Assembly: GCA_024509875.1 (NCBI GenBank)
Contig: JAMPIV010000299.1
Coordinates: 124,001-188,000 of the forward strand
Direction of reading: 5' to 3'
Length of the DNA stretch: 64,000 nucleotides
Origin: Oreohelix idahoensis
Lineage: Eukaryota > Mollusca > Gastropoda > Stylommatophora > Oreohelicidae
Positions 33,301 through 45,234 of the stretch are shown here, in pieces. The translations under genes and the position numbers were made by a program. The notes beneath the pieces were generated by a model, which made no database searches, was not told where the DNA came from, and saw only the letters and a program-made list of their open reading frames with translations. Position 1 is the first letter of the stretch. Each line of letters opens with the position of its first letter.

Positions 33301-35945
33301 AGAATATAACAGTATAGTGCATAAAGTCAAAGATAGGATAGTACTAGAAATTTTCGGCGAGAATTGTAGTTGTCGCCTACGCCTTCAGCGTATTATTTGA
33401 TAACGCTTTGGCCGAACCAAAAAGGGTTCCCTAATTTTCAAATTCGTCCTTGAGACAAACGTACCACTTTTCCAAGTTCAATGAAGTATTTGCCTAAAAT
33501 ACATTGTAATGGGGAAGGGCACGGATAGATAAGAAAATGTGGACACTACGGTCATGAAAACACGCTTAGCTCTTGTTGCGAATGACGTAATTCTCGTGTA
33601 TTACGAGAGACTCTCGTATTTAGCTTGAAAGTACATGGAAAAAGAATTGAACAGGAGATAGTTTAAAAAATAAACAACTAACAGAAAAAAGATGGAATTT
33701 TGAACCAAGCCACTTAGCCCCATAAAAATCGTATATTCGTGTACCTGAAGACTTGTTAACCAAGAATATGTTGTTAGTTATCTAAATAGTCCATTACATA
33801 ATCAAATATTGGTAATAATACATAGAGAATCGGAGATACTGTCAGGTCAAGTCATGTCTGCTTAGATTGGATAGCATTTTTTGGGGGGGAAAAAATTAGG
33901 TGAAAGAAAGGCTAAGATAGTACGATGAAGTGGATTGGATGAAATTTGAAGGAAGCCGAAATATTATTGGCTAACCTAAATATGCAAATCTAGTTGGTAA
34001 TAGTAACACATAGAGGTTTGAGATATTATTTTAAAATAAAGTTTCATTCAAGAAAAGAGATGCTTGGTCTCATTGGCCTAAGCCTTTTACTTTAACGAAA
34101 TAGTAGGCTGCTCGCTGCCATTTTTTCAAAATATTCTGAGGAACAAGCAGCGATGAGCAGACTTGTGCTTTGTTTTAAACTAAATAACAACAGAAAGCAG
34201 TCTGAACAGAGGCAGTGATGAAAGTGTGCCATATTCTATTGCCTAATTCATCGTTACTTGTTTATATTTCCTGATATGTGGTAAGATTGATTTTATTGAC
34301 TTTTTAATTAAAAAGGGTTGTGTGAAAAAAGAAAAGGTCATGTAAAAGATTGTAATTAAATGGTTCCATGGCAGACTTAGGCATGGCCTAGATGTTGCTC
34401 CATCATATAAGGGACTATCTAAGAAGTTTAAAACTACAGGACTATATATATGATGGTCATACAGGAACATTACACCTATCTTATTGCATGGAAAAGATTA
34501 CTGCAGGAATGACAGAGGTGTAGCATCCATTAGGGAAGAGAAAAGAATACTGTTACGAATTGTTCCATCAAACTAAAGTGGAGAAGCAGAGTTGTCAGAG
34601 AGAGCTGACCATGTTCTTTTGTATTGAATGTATGTTTACATGTAAATTAGGAGGAATTAGTTTGATATTAAGACAGAACCAAAACTTGCATCGACAGGGG
34701 TTCCTGCTGGCACTTGTCTGGTGCTGGTACTCGATGATAGAGAAATTCAGCACGATTTCTAAGAGTCTCTGGTACCTGCTGGTATTAGAGAAGTTCAAGA
34801 CCAGAGGAGACTGAAGTGTTTGGCCAAACCAACTACAACTGCTGTGATTCCAGGATCCAGATAAGTGCAATATCTGGCCTGGGACAACTTATCACGACTA
34901 AAGAAAAATCTCCTGTATAGACAAAAACGTTCCTCCAAAAGACTAACATAACCGATCCTAGTGAAACAAAAGAACATTGGGATGATGATAATCCCCAACC
35001 TGCCTTTTAGTACCAGTAGTAAATAGAGTAATTAATATCAACTTGAAAATTTGTAACAATGTACTATGGACATATTGTCTTTTGTATGTACATATCTTTA
35101 TATATATTTGTAAATATATCTATCCATCTAAATTGATTCTCATTGAACTGTAATCCTGACCAAAACAACTTTAGGCTCAGGACCAATAAAGTTTAACAAA
35201 AGAATCTTTAAATATAAAATTTAACAGCTGGAGTTAGTTGAGTTTATCATAGTAATTAGTATATGTTTGTATATGTTTTTTGTATTGAGATTCTTTAACA
35301 ACACTCTTACAATACCCTAGACACTTTATGTAGCTTTCAGTCACGCTAGTCAATAAAGAATATAACTTAGAGTGAGATCGTAGGGTGGTAACAAGAAAGG
35401 TACTCTGTAACACAGTTGTCCATTGTTTACCTCAGAGACCTTCACAGTTGATCTCACTCAAGTACAACTATACGCACACCATTCTTCTTAACATCTAAAC
35501 CCACCACACTTGGGTAGAATAGATGTGTGGCAGCGCTGGTTAACAGTTAACCGTTGGCTGCTGCACACAGCCTTTGCTTACCCGGGATCTTTTGCCTCAA
35601 GCGTTGGTAATTGACTTTACGGTTGTTGAATGTTTACACAACACATATTGAGTGAAAACATAATACTACGTAACACCTCAATACAACATGGGAACGCCAC
35701 CTTCATCTAGAACAAATGTTTATTTACACTATGTAGAACAATGCCGTCGGCGGGACCTCCAACAATCTGGGTCCTTCCAACTCTTCCCTCTTTAACAATT
35801 TTAGCTTCCGTACAACCATGTATTCAGAATTGCACTGTCTTATGTCCATTGTCTCTTTGGGTGTTACTACTGCCTATTTCCTTTTCATCCTTCTTGTGGT
35901 TCTCTTCTTATGATTATTACTACTGGTTAAGGTTCGGGTTATTAA
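33301..35945. other. Intergenic region left of element A
   Basis: No gene was recognised. At 34740-34990 the + strand has loosely integrase-spacer-like wording (WDNLSRLKKNLLYRQKRSSKRL) in a broken frame, possibly a decayed gypsy element. The unoccupied target site of element A ends with GATAG at 35946-35950. Confidence 0.35.
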
Positions 35946-35950
35946 GATAG

Positions 35951-37030
35951 TGTTGCGTGATAAATTCTCGCAACATCGTTTTATTTCAATATCTGTTTTA
36001 TAACGCAAGGGCAACAACTGCTTGTAATTTATAGTCACTTTTCTCGGTAAGCATTTGTCTTCTCGCGTTGGTATCGAATGCAGTTAAGTTTGAGCTGTGG
36101 TCATTTTGCGCTGGACTGCGCATGACTTGTCTTGCTTGTTGGTCGATCGGTTTCCGCCCACGACTAGTGGAGTGAGCGATTTGGAATGGCGAAAGAGATG
36201 CCTCGTTGAAGAGGGGATCTCCGCTATTTTTTGTTCTGTCAGGGATGTGTAGTCCTCTTATGGATATTTCGTTTATTCGGGATAATACCTCTAGTGTATT
36301 TGCACATGCCGGGAGGCGTGATATTTCTGTGTATTTCATGAAAGCAAGGTAAATTGACTTTTTCATTAACTCTATCGATTTTGGGTCGTGAGCGATTTCG
36401 ATTCATAGCCTGTCTCCGAAAGTCGTCGTCACGAGATGTTCTTTCCCAGCTCACATGTCGCTGCATTGTACTGCATCGGTTGATGCATGTACCAAGGACC
36501 ATTACTTGCTACTTTGTTAAATGAACTAGGTTTGGAAAACCTTGATTATCTAGAGGATATTTTTGAGGACATTATTTATACTTCGGCAGACGTGTCTGTC
36601 TTGCTGAAGTCAAACTAAGGAGAGTGAACTGATCTCATACATCTGGTTATCTCCTGGCTGTTATAGAAAAGGATGGAGTTTTCCACCTGACTACATTTAC
36701 AGCACTATGAAATATAACATGCATCTGACTCATCATTGTAATGCTGTCTACCGTCTATTGCTGTATTGAATGTTGCTGTGATAATGACTGTTTGATGTGC
36801 CTACACATTTGCGTAACCATTTTGTCACTGTGGCGTCCACAATAAATAATGAAGAAAAACGTCAACGGCTGTTTCAAGACTCATTGACTTTATACGTCGT
36901 GAGTTTACTGACGTCCTATGTGGATTGCCCTGTTATTGTTGTATGAACATTGTTTTGACTGAACACATCTACACACTACACAAAACCAGACATGCGGATA
37001 CCATCCATCATCATATGGCATCACGCATCA
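35951..37030 (+). repeat. Element A left LTR
   Basis: Starts TGTTGCGTGATAAATTC and ends CACGCATCA. AATAAA lies at 36841-36846 on the element's coding strand, consistent with transcript 3' processing in the LTR. An antisense open frame is broken here by a shorter T-run (see the right LTR). Confidence 0.96.
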
Positions 37031-38461
37031 TTTGGTGGCCATAAGCTGGTTTGATTCTGGTACCAGCAAACACGGGGTCCCTTACCCACTTCATTTTCAA
37101 CAAGAATTCATCAGCATCCTTCAAGAAATTAACATTCTTCAATACAGTCAACATCTTCAAAATTTTTAAAGTACTCGGCGTTGCCCGGTAAAAGTCAAAA
37201 TTTCAACTTTTGACGGAAACAAGAATTTGACAGTACCCGGCGTTGTTACATATTGCCGGATAACTCGGACTGCTGTTATCTTTTACGCAAGTCAAGCAAG
37301 TTGCTGCTGTCAAGGTTCCAGTGCTGTCGTTTTTGAGAAGGTCAAGTGCCGGTTGAAACGGGTTGTTTTCTGAAGAAGGCCAAGTACCGATTTCCATCAA
37401 CTTACTTTTGGATTAGAAGGTCAAGTGCCGAAACAACTCAACACACAGTATTTCAGAAGCTCTTGTACCATCGTGTTAGCAGTGGAAGCAGTTCAGATGT
37501 GCCATCATCGTTGGAGCTTCGCTCTTTAGGACGTTGATTGACATCCGTTTTTCTGCTGTTCGACGATTGGAAGCCTATAAGTTAAGTGGCCTGTTTGTAT
37601 GTAAACTGTGCCCTTATACTTCTGCTGAGTCTTCTGTGTATCATCTCATTCTATATGTTATATGTTTATATGTTATTCGTATATTTATATGTTTATATTT
37701 CAGCGGGTTCTCGGTTGGGTGGTGTCTCCGTTAGATTATGCCACGTCATAGAGGTCGTCTATTGTGAGCGTTTTCTGTAGGGTTTGCAAATTTCCGATAC
37801 TGGAATTTGCTAAGCGACTTCTGTTGCTATTTATGTTAGCTGTGATGACATGTTTTAATATTGTTTTCGTTATTATTTCGCATTCTTTAGTTTTGTTTTG
37901 ATTTGTTTGTATTTGTTAGCCTACTCTTGTCTATAATTTAGTTTCATACAACATTTTTGTTTATACACTGTGGTGTCATGTATTTTGTTTAATTATAGCG
38001 CAGATATCGTCACATTTTTTGTGATATTTCATTAATTTCTGCTTTATTTTTAGTTGATTTCTGCGAAAGTTTTTGTATTGTTGCTGATCTTTGTTATTGT
38101 TTACATTGTTATTGTTTACATTGTTTGTATTGTTTACATTTTCAATGTTTACATTCTGCATGTGTTTACATAGTCATTGTTTACAGTTATGGTAATTAGT
38201 TAATGGGCTATGCTAATGCACTGTTACTACTACACTGATGATAAATGAATGATGAATAGTGTCGTGCACTATTTAATGAGAAGTGCACTTATGATCAAGA
38301 ATTGAGTGCTGATATTTCATATACAAGTTCTTTGATTGGAAACTTGTTTCCCACAGAGACTGGGATAATATAATGTGATGTGAATATACAAGTGCTTAAT
38401 TAAGACTTGTTACACTTAGGTTTGAAATAAATTAGTTAATTATTTCAGGTTTTGGACTCAT
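37031..38461 (+). other. Element A 5' leader with primer-binding-site candidate
   Basis: The 1.4-kb untranslated leader begins TT, then TGGTGGCCATAAGCTGG (37033-37049), whose TGG start suits pairing with a tRNA CCA end. I could not identify the tRNA. Near 37165-37245 a GTACxCGGCGTTG motif is repeated, and near 38090-38187 TTGTTTACA recurs many times. No open frame of note. Confidence 0.65.
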
Positions 38462-38473
38462 ATGTTAGACAAC

Positions 38474-41400
38474 ATGTCTACATTTGAGCACTTTATTGAG
38501 CAGGGTAAATTGCTTGGCAAGACTGGTGATAAGTTAGAAGAATTTGCAACTGCTCGATATGATAAAGCAATGGAAGCTGAACAAAAGAAACTGCAGATGC
38601 AGGTGGATGAAAAAAGATTCCAAATGGAAATGGAAAAACAAAAAAGGGAATCAGAAGCTGAGGAGAGAAAACTCCAGCTACAGCTAGAAGCTGAGAATAA
38701 AAGACTTGAAAAAGAGGCTGAGAATAAAAGACTTGAAAAAGAGGCTGAAAATAAAAGACTTGAAAAAGAAGCTGAAAATGAAAGACTTCAAAAAGAGGCT
38801 CAGGCTGAGGAAAGAAGATTACAGAGAGAGTCTGATGAGAGGAAAGAGAAAGCAAAAATGGAACATGAAGAAAAGGTCTTAGCTTTAGAGTTGGAAAAAT
38901 TGAAATTGACGAGCATGAGTAATGGTAATGATTCAAACAAGGGTTCATCTTCTGGTAAGGCTAATAATGATACTTTTAAGATTAAGTTACCAACATTTAG
39001 TCCTTCCAGTGATGACATAATGTTCTATCTGGACAGATTTGAACAAGCATGTACAGCTCATAACATAGACAAAGCAAAATATGTTTATCAGTTATCAGGG
39101 ATACTGACAGGTAAAGCTCTAAGTATATTAAATATGGTGGATGAACCTGACAAGAACAATTATGAGGTTGTCAGGGCCGCTTTGTTAAAGAAATATCAGC
39201 TTAACGAAGACGGCTATCGTCTACAATTTAAAAACATGTTACCTGAAAATGGAGTTGAATTCTCCGAGTTTATTGCAAGAATACGCATTACTTTCTCACG
39301 ATGGGTTGAACTATCTAAGACGGAAAAAACTTATGAAGGACTTATGGACTTAATACTTAGAGACAAAGTCATGTCGTCTGTCAATGAGTCTTTCCTTGCT
39401 TTCCTTCATGAACGTAAACCTAAAACAATAAAAGAAATGGAAGATTTCTGTTGCCAATACGTAACTGCGCACCCACACATAACCATGGGTAACTCTAAGG
39501 TGAAAGAAGGTTTACCAGTTGCTTCGGCAGCTCCGTATGGGCAAAACTTTGCTCGTAGATCCCAACAAAATTTTGATAGAAAGGGTAGCGGTAATTTCTG
39601 TCAAAATCATGGAAATCAATTTCATGGTGATTCTTCGTCGAAGAATTGGAGACAACCTGATAGTGGTCGTTACTATCACCCTAATAATTATAGGCATTTC
39701 AAAAGAGGATATGGTAATAGAGGTTATTCCTGCCGAAGACCTCAGAACCAAACAAATAGATGTTCGCATCAATGTGAACATGATAGTAATCGTGGAAACT
39801 GGAATTCGAACCAGGATAACAATTACAATAGAGACAATAATAACTGCAGAGATAATAATAACTCTGATAACTTCAGAGGTAATAATAGTCGGGGTAGATC
39901 TCAACACAAAAAAAAGAGATATCAGCAGGCTAATGCTGTACAACAGGAAACTGAGGGAGCCTGTAATCATGTTGTTGATAGTAAAAACTTTGACGCTGTC
40001 ACTGGTTCTGCTTTTGACTTTGAGAGAGCAAACAAATGCCCCCAATGCAGTACTTTATTCGAACCGGGTACCATAACTACTTTGAGTTGTGGTCACCCAC
40101 TTCCCGCTCTTCCTGCTGCTGTTGCGCATGACGGGAGGGGTTCTTTAATTCTATATAAGGGTCTTGTTAATGATACTCCGGTCTCACTACTTTTCGATTC
40201 CGGATGCACCACTATTGGTGTTAGACAATCGCTTGTAGATCCATCTTGTGCTATAGGAAGGGTTATTAAATGTGTCACATTTGGCGGCACTCTAGAAAAA
40301 TATCCTACTGCTGTAATTCGCATTGCCACTCCTTTCTTTACTGGAGATGTGCATGCTTGTCTCTTACCTAATCCTATTGCGGACTTTATTATTGGTCGTA
40401 TTCACGGAGTTAGGGAGTGTACCCCACAGCAGATTGCTGCTTGGGAAGATAATAACATGCAAGCTACAAATGCAGTAGTTACAAGAGCACAAGCTCTACA
40501 AACACCCGAAACTTCACTGAATAGTGATAATGAAGTTGATAGCCAAGATAGTCACTTAGTAATCACTCGTGACTCTTTCATAAAATTGCAAGAAGAAGAT
40601 CCTTCTTTAAAAAAATTCTTCGTTCTTGCGAAGAAAGGTGATCCGAATCAGGATACAAATAGAAAATCTTGGATTGCAATGAGAAACGGCGTACTTGTAC
40701 GTATGGTACAAGATTCGACTACGTCGGCACATTCGCAAATTCTTGTTCCCAAGAGCATGAGAGTGCAAATATTACAACATGCTCATGACTCGCAATGTGC
40801 TGGACATATGGGTTTTTCCCGTACGAAGTCGAGAGTCCTTGCGGCTTTCTTTTGGCCTTTTGTCAATAAGGACATTCGTATTTACTGCCGATCATGCAAG
40901 GTATGTCAGGAGGTCAAATCTAGAGGACCACGACATGCTGCGCCTATCCAGGCTGCTGACATTCCTATTCGGCCGTTCCAGAAAATGGCCATAGATATTA
41001 TTGGCCCTTTTAAGGTCAAGTCGGCCAGAGGACATCAGTTTATCCTTACATGTGTCGATATGTGCACACGTTGGCCAGAGGCTATTCCTCTTAAGAGCAT
41101 ATCTACTACAGATATCGCAGATGCTCTTTGGTTGATATTTTCTCGCTTGGGGTTCCCCAGAGAAATATTGTCAGACCATGGCACTCAACTCATATCTGAC
41201 ACTATGTCACAGGTAATGTCTACCTTACATATTGAACGATCTCTCAGTAGTATCTACCATCCTATGTCTAATGGGTTAGTTGAGCGTCTGAATAGAACGC
41301 TCAAGACTTTGCTTGGTAAGATAACTGAAGATCATCCTCAAGATTGGGACAGGGTTTTACCCGCGGCTCTCTTTGCCTATAGAGAAGTCCCTAATGAACA

Positions 41401-43378
41401 CACAGGATTTTCTCCCTTCGAACTTGTCTTTGGCGCGCGTCCACGCGGCCCTATGTCTTTATTGCACGATCTCATCACTGCCGATGATATTAGCGATGAA
41501 ACTCAATCCTCATATGAGTATGTCATTGCTCTTAGACAAAAGATCATTGAGGCATGTAAGCTAGCAACTGCTTCATCAGAAATTGCTGAAGAGAAGGCAA
41601 GGCAGTTTGCTAACAAGAATAGATGTCTACGACAACTTTGTCCAGGTGACAAAGCATTCGTCCTACTCCCCAGTAGGGAAAATAGACTTCTTATTGCATG
41701 GAAAGGTCCGTATGCAATAGTCTCTCGGATTTCCGATGTTGACTATGTGGTCGATATTGATGGAAAGCATAAAACTTTCCACATAAACATGCTTTCGGAA
41801 TTTTACGAACGTCCGGACTATTTGCTGCCTATTTTCCAGGCAACGGATGATGCTCCTGCACCTCACGGTCATTATTCATCCCTGTCTGTCATTCAGGATG
41901 AGGAAGCTACCTTCTCTGATGTCAACCTTCCCCTTCCAGTGGTTCCATTACATTCCACGGAATCTTGGAAAAACGTTTCTGTTTCTCCTAATCTTTCTGG
42001 TGACGAACATCGACAAGTCTCGTCGATGTTACAAACATTTCAGGATGTTCTCACTGACATTCCTGGACACATAGATGTCATAGAACATGACATAATTCTT
42101 ACCGACAATAATCCAATTAGGGTTAGGCCGTATCCTATTCCTATACACTTTCAGTCGCAAGTGGAAAAGGAATTGGATGAAATGATTCAATTAAATTTAA
42201 TTGAACCATCGACTTCACCATATTCTTCTTCCATGGTTATTGTCCGGAAGAAGGATAAGAACATACGAATTTGCGTTGATTATCGCAAATTGAATCAGGT
42301 CACAAAGTTCGACGCTGAACCGATGCCTTTGTTAGAAGATCTACTGATTAGACTTTCTAATTCTAGATTCTTCACTAAACTTGACTTGTCTAAAGGTTAT
42401 TGGCAAGTGCCTTTAGCAGAGCATGCCAAACCTCTTACTGCTTTTTCTAAACCTAGGGGTCTATTTCAATGGAATGTTATGCCTTTTGGTCTCATGAACG
42501 CCCCTGCCACTTTCGTTCGCATGATGCGTCGAATTCTGTCACATCGTTCGGATGTCATCGCATACTTAGATGACATCTGTCTCTTCAGTGATACCTGGGA
42601 AGATCACTATTTAGGGTTATATGACTTACTGTCCACTCTACGTGAGAATAATTTGACAGCAAAACCTTCTAAAGCTTTTGTTGGTTTTGGTGAAATCTCT
42701 TTCCTGGGTCATCGTGTTGGTCATGGTCTCTTGAAGACAGAAGACCACAATACTTCCAAAATACTGAACATCTCTGTTCCTAAAACGAAGAAACAAGTTA
42801 GGAGTCTCTTAGGTTTAATTCAATTTTATGGGAGATTTATTCCAAATTTATCTTCGATCATGGCACCTCTATCAACATTGTTGAAGAAAGGTTCGCCTAA
42901 TCTGGTCCGTTGGTCTGAAGAATGCCAATCTTCACTAGACCAAATCAAGAATATATTTTCTTCTCCTCCCATCTTAAGATTACCTACTCTTGATAGGACT
43001 TTTGTTCTTCGGAGTGATGCTTCATCCACTGGGATTGGAGCAGCACTGATGCAAGAATATGCAAATACTCTGCATCCTGTTATGTACATTTCTAGAAAAC
43101 TAAATGCGGCAGAGAGGAACTACTCGGTTTTAGACCGTGAGTTGTTAGCGATGGTTTGGTCAATTCTAAAACTACAAAGATTCCTCCTGGGCGCACATTT
43201 CATTCTAGAGACTGATCAGAAAGCTCTTACAGCTATTCAGACTAAGAATTTGAAGAGTTCGAGATCCACTCGATATGCTATAGCTCTTCAACCTTTTCAC
43301 TTCACGGTACGAGCTATCCGTGGTGCGGATAATGTGATGGCTGACATTTTGTCTAGATGCCCACATGACTCCAACTAA
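38474..43378 (+). CDS. Element A Gag-Pol polyprotein (gag-PR-IN-RT-RH)
   Basis: One intact frame. An upstream in-frame Met lies at 38462, but MSTFEHFIEQGK (38474) aligns with element B's MSSLDYFITQGK, so 38474 is the likelier start. Residue numbers count from 38462. Residues 30-165 form a charged coiled coil with a 9-residue repeat (KRLEKEAEN). The gag core (about 171-350) begins FKIKLPTFSP. An Asn/Arg-rich basic stretch follows, with no CCHC knuckle. A C526-x2-C529-x13-C543-x-H545 motif precedes the protease (DSG at 579-581). Integrase comes next: HAHDSQCAGH with C812-x2-C815, catalytic D845, D905 and E941, then a GPY module at 1082-1084. Reverse transcriptase has YLDD at 1368-1371 and RNase H starts with D1519. 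The polyprotein would package, copy and integrate the element. No frameshift separates gag from pol. Confidence 0.95.
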   Translation: MSTFEHFIEQGKLLGKTGDKLEEFATARYDKAMEAEQKKLQMQVDEKRFQMEMEKQKRESEAEERKLQLQLEAENKRLEKEAENKRLEKEAENKRLEKEAENERLQKEAQAEERRLQRESDERKEKAKMEHEEKVLALELEKLKLTSMSNGNDSNKGSSSGKANNDTFKIKLPTFSPSSDDIMFYLDRFEQACTAHNIDKAKYVYQLSGILTGKALSILNMVDEPDKNNYEVVRAALLKKYQLNEDGYRLQFKNMLPENGVEFSEFIARIRITFSRWVELSKTEKTYEGLMDLILRDKVMSSVNESFLAFLHERKPKTIKEMEDFCCQYVTAHPHITMGNSKVKEGLPVASAAPYGQNFARRSQQNFDRKGSGNFCQNHGNQFHGDSSSKNWRQPDSGRYYHPNNYRHFKRGYGNRGYSCRRPQNQTNRCSHQCEHDSNRGNWNSNQDNNYNRDNNNCRDNNNSDNFRGNNSRGRSQHKKKRYQQANAVQQETEGACNHVVDSKNFDAVTGSAFDFERANKCPQCSTLFEPGTITTLSCGHPLPALPAAVAHDGRGSLILYKGLVNDTPVSLLFDSGCTTIGVRQSLVDPSCAIGRVIKCVTFGGTLEKYPTAVIRIATPFFTGDVHACLLPNPIADFIIGRIHGVRECTPQQIAAWEDNNMQATNAVVTRAQALQTPETSLNSDNEVDSQDSHLVITRDSFIKLQEEDPSLKKFFVLAKKGDPNQDTNRKSWIAMRNGVLVRMVQDSTTSAHSQILVPKSMRVQILQHAHDSQCAGHMGFSRTKSRVLAAFFWPFVNKDIRIYCRSCKVCQEVKSRGPRHAAPIQAADIPIRPFQKMAIDIIGPFKVKSARGHQFILTCVDMCTRWPEAIPLKSISTTDIADALWLIFSRLGFPREILSDHGTQLISDTMSQVMSTLHIERSLSSIYHPMSNGLVERLNRTLKTLLGKITEDHPQDWDRVLPAALFAYREVPNEHTGFSPFELVFGARPRGPMSLLHDLITADDISDETQSSYEYVIALRQKIIEACKLATASSEIAEEKARQFANKNRCLRQLCPGDKAFVLLPSRENRLLIAWKGPYAIVSRISDVDYVVDIDGKHKTFHINMLSEFYERPDYLLPIFQATDDAPAPHGHYSSLSVIQDEEATFSDVNLPLPVVPLHSTESWKNVSVSPNLSGDEHRQVSSMLQTFQDVLTDIPGHIDVIEHDIILTDNNPIRVRPYPIPIHFQSQVEKELDEMIQLNLIEPSTSPYSSSMVIVRKKDKNIRICVDYRKLNQVTKFDAEPMPLLEDLLIRLSNSRFFTKLDLSKGYWQVPLAEHAKPLTAFSKPRGLFQWNVMPFGLMNAPATFVRMMRRILSHRSDVIAYLDDICLFSDTWEDHYLGLYDLLSTLRENNLTAKPSKAFVGFGEISFLGHRVGHGLLKTEDHNTSKILNISVPKTKKQVRSLLGLIQFYGRFIPNLSSIMAPLSTLLKKGSPNLVRWSEECQSSLDQIKNIFSSPPILRLPTLDRTFVLRSDASSTGIGAALMQEYANTLHPVMYISRKLNAAERNYSVLDRELLAMVWSILKLQRFLLGAHFILETDQKALTAIQTKNLKSSRSTRYAIALQPFHFTVRAIRGADNVMADILSRCPHDSN

Positions 43379-44147
43379 TACTTCTGTCCTATATTTCCAT
43401 ATATTACAGAGTCATAACACACCTATATTTCTACAATAGATTAGCACATCTGTACTCACTTTATATGTACACACTATCGTGCTTTGTTGTCATCTTCTTC
43501 TGTTCGTTTTTTAAGATGATAGAGGAGGACTGAGTAGTTAATATAAGGGCCGTTAGTTTACTAAACAGCCACAATTATTCATAATGTATTGTACCTTATG
43601 AAGCATATTAGTTATTAATTAGCATTATATTGCTTGTACTTTCTCAGAATGTCATTGTTGAGCTGAGGACTTACCTTACTAGTTTCAAGCATGACGAGTT
43701 CTAGATTGTGTACTTACCCTCGGAATACCAGAGCATATATCCTGGATCGTCATGTAGTTTAACTTTACTATGTACTTATGTCATTACATGTCAAAGAATG
43801 TACTATTTAAATTTTCCTATCAGATTTGTACATCCATTTTTAAAGACAATATTAGAGTATGCTGTTTAATGATGATTATAGTAACTTGCATACGTATATT
43901 GTGTTTACATGCTAACGTGATGTGTGTTGGTGACACCTCCCCGATGTGAATATTTTTTGAGACATATTTATTTTTCTGTTGAGGTATATCCTCACCAGAC
44001 ACTCTATAATTAGCCTATTGTTTGGCAATTTAGTTAATTATCAGCGCATAATTCGTGCGTTTTGAGCCGCTTATCGCATGCTCTTTGATATTGGAAAAAA
44101 AAAAATATGTTCCACATTTTTTTTTTTATCGGGAGGAGGTGGTGATA
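43379..44147 (+). other. Element A 3' untranslated region and polypurine tract
   Basis: No open frame of interest. There is no envelope gene between pol and the LTR. It ends with a poly-T stretch and the GGGAGGAGGTGGTGATA purine tract next to the right LTR, the expected plus-strand priming site. Confidence 0.8.
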
Positions 44148-45229
44148 TGTTGCGTGATAAATTCTCGCAACATCGTTTTATTTCAATATCTGTTTTATAA
44201 CGCAAGGGCAACAACTGCTTGTAATTTATAGTCACTTTTCTCGGTAAGCATTTGTCTTCTCGCGTTGGTATCGAATGCAGTTAAGTTTGAGCTGTGGTCA
44301 TTTTGCGCTGGACTGCGCATGACTTGTCTTGCTTGTTGGTCGATCGGTTTCCGCCCACGACTAGTGGAGTGAGCGATTTGGAATGGCGAAAGAGATGCCT
44401 CGTTGAAGAGGGGATCTCCGCTATTTTTTGTTCTGTCAGGGATGTGTAGTCCTCTTATGGATATTTCGTTTATTCGGGATAATACCTCTAGTGTATTTGC
44501 ACATGCCGGGAGGCGTGATATTTCTGTGTATTTCATGAAAGCAAGGTAAATTGACTTTTTTTCATTAACTCTATCGATTTTGGGTCGTGAGCGATTTCGA
44601 TTCATAGCCTGTCTCCGAAAGTCGTCGTCACGAGATGTTCTTTCCCAGCTCACATGTCGCTGCATTGTACTGCATCGGTTGATGCATGTACCAAGGACCA
44701 TTACTTGCTACTTTGTTAAATGAACTAGGTTTGGAAAACCTTGATTATCTAGAGGATATTTTTGAGGACATTATTTATACTTCGGCAGACGTGTCTGTCT
44801 TGCTGAAGTAAAACTAAGGAGAGTGAACTGATCTCATACAACTGGTTATCTCCTGGCTGTTATAGAAAAGGATGGAGTTTTCCACCTGACTACATTTACA
44901 GCACTATGAAATATAACATGCATCTGACTCATCATTGTAATGCTGTCTACCGTCTATTGCTGTATTGAATGTTGCTGTGATAATGACTGTTTGATGTGCC
45001 TACACATTTGCGTAACCATTTTGTCACTGTGGCGTCCACAATAAATAATGAAGAAAAACGTCAACGGCTGTTTCAAGACTCATTGACTTTATACGTCGTG
45101 AGTTTACTGACGTCCTATGTGGATTGCCCTGTTATTGTTGTATGAACATTGTTTTGACTGAACACATCTACACACTACACAAAACCAGACATGCGGATAC
45201 CATCCATCATCATATGGCATCACGCATCA
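44148..45229 (+). repeat. Element A right LTR, with 168-codon antisense open frame
   Basis: Nearly identical to the left LTR. AATAAA at 45040-45045. On the minus strand, 44701-44195 is open for 168 codons starting MVLGTCINRCS. In the left LTR the same frame is interrupted by the two-base difference in the T-run, so conservation is doubtful. Confidence 0.96.
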
Positions 45230-45234
45230 GATAG

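Larger units (their letters stand above)
35951..45229 (+). mobile_element. Element A: complete Ty3/gypsy-type LTR retrotransposon with IN before RT
   Basis: It is 9279 bp long and bounded by GATAG target duplications (35946-35950 and 45230-45234). The LTRs are 1080 and 1082 bp with TG...CA ends and differ only by two Ts in a T-run and about two substitutions. Insertion was therefore very recent. A primer-binding-site candidate starting TGGTGGCC lies 2 bp after the left LTR. A purine-rich tract (GGGAGGAGGTGGTGATA, 44131-44147) abuts the right LTR. The single gag-pol gene is intact. I see no defect, so the element may be mobile. The domain order is copia-like, as described for Gmr1-type elements. 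Confidence 0.95.

Noticed and set aside
34740..34990. Gypsy integrase fragment
   Set aside because: A few residues resemble the integrase spacer, but frames are broken and no catalytic motif is visible. Too weak to annotate.
39512..40076. Isoleucine-rich open frames of 177-185 codons on both strands within element A gag
   Set aside because: Shadow frames of the Asn/Arg-rich gag coding sequence.
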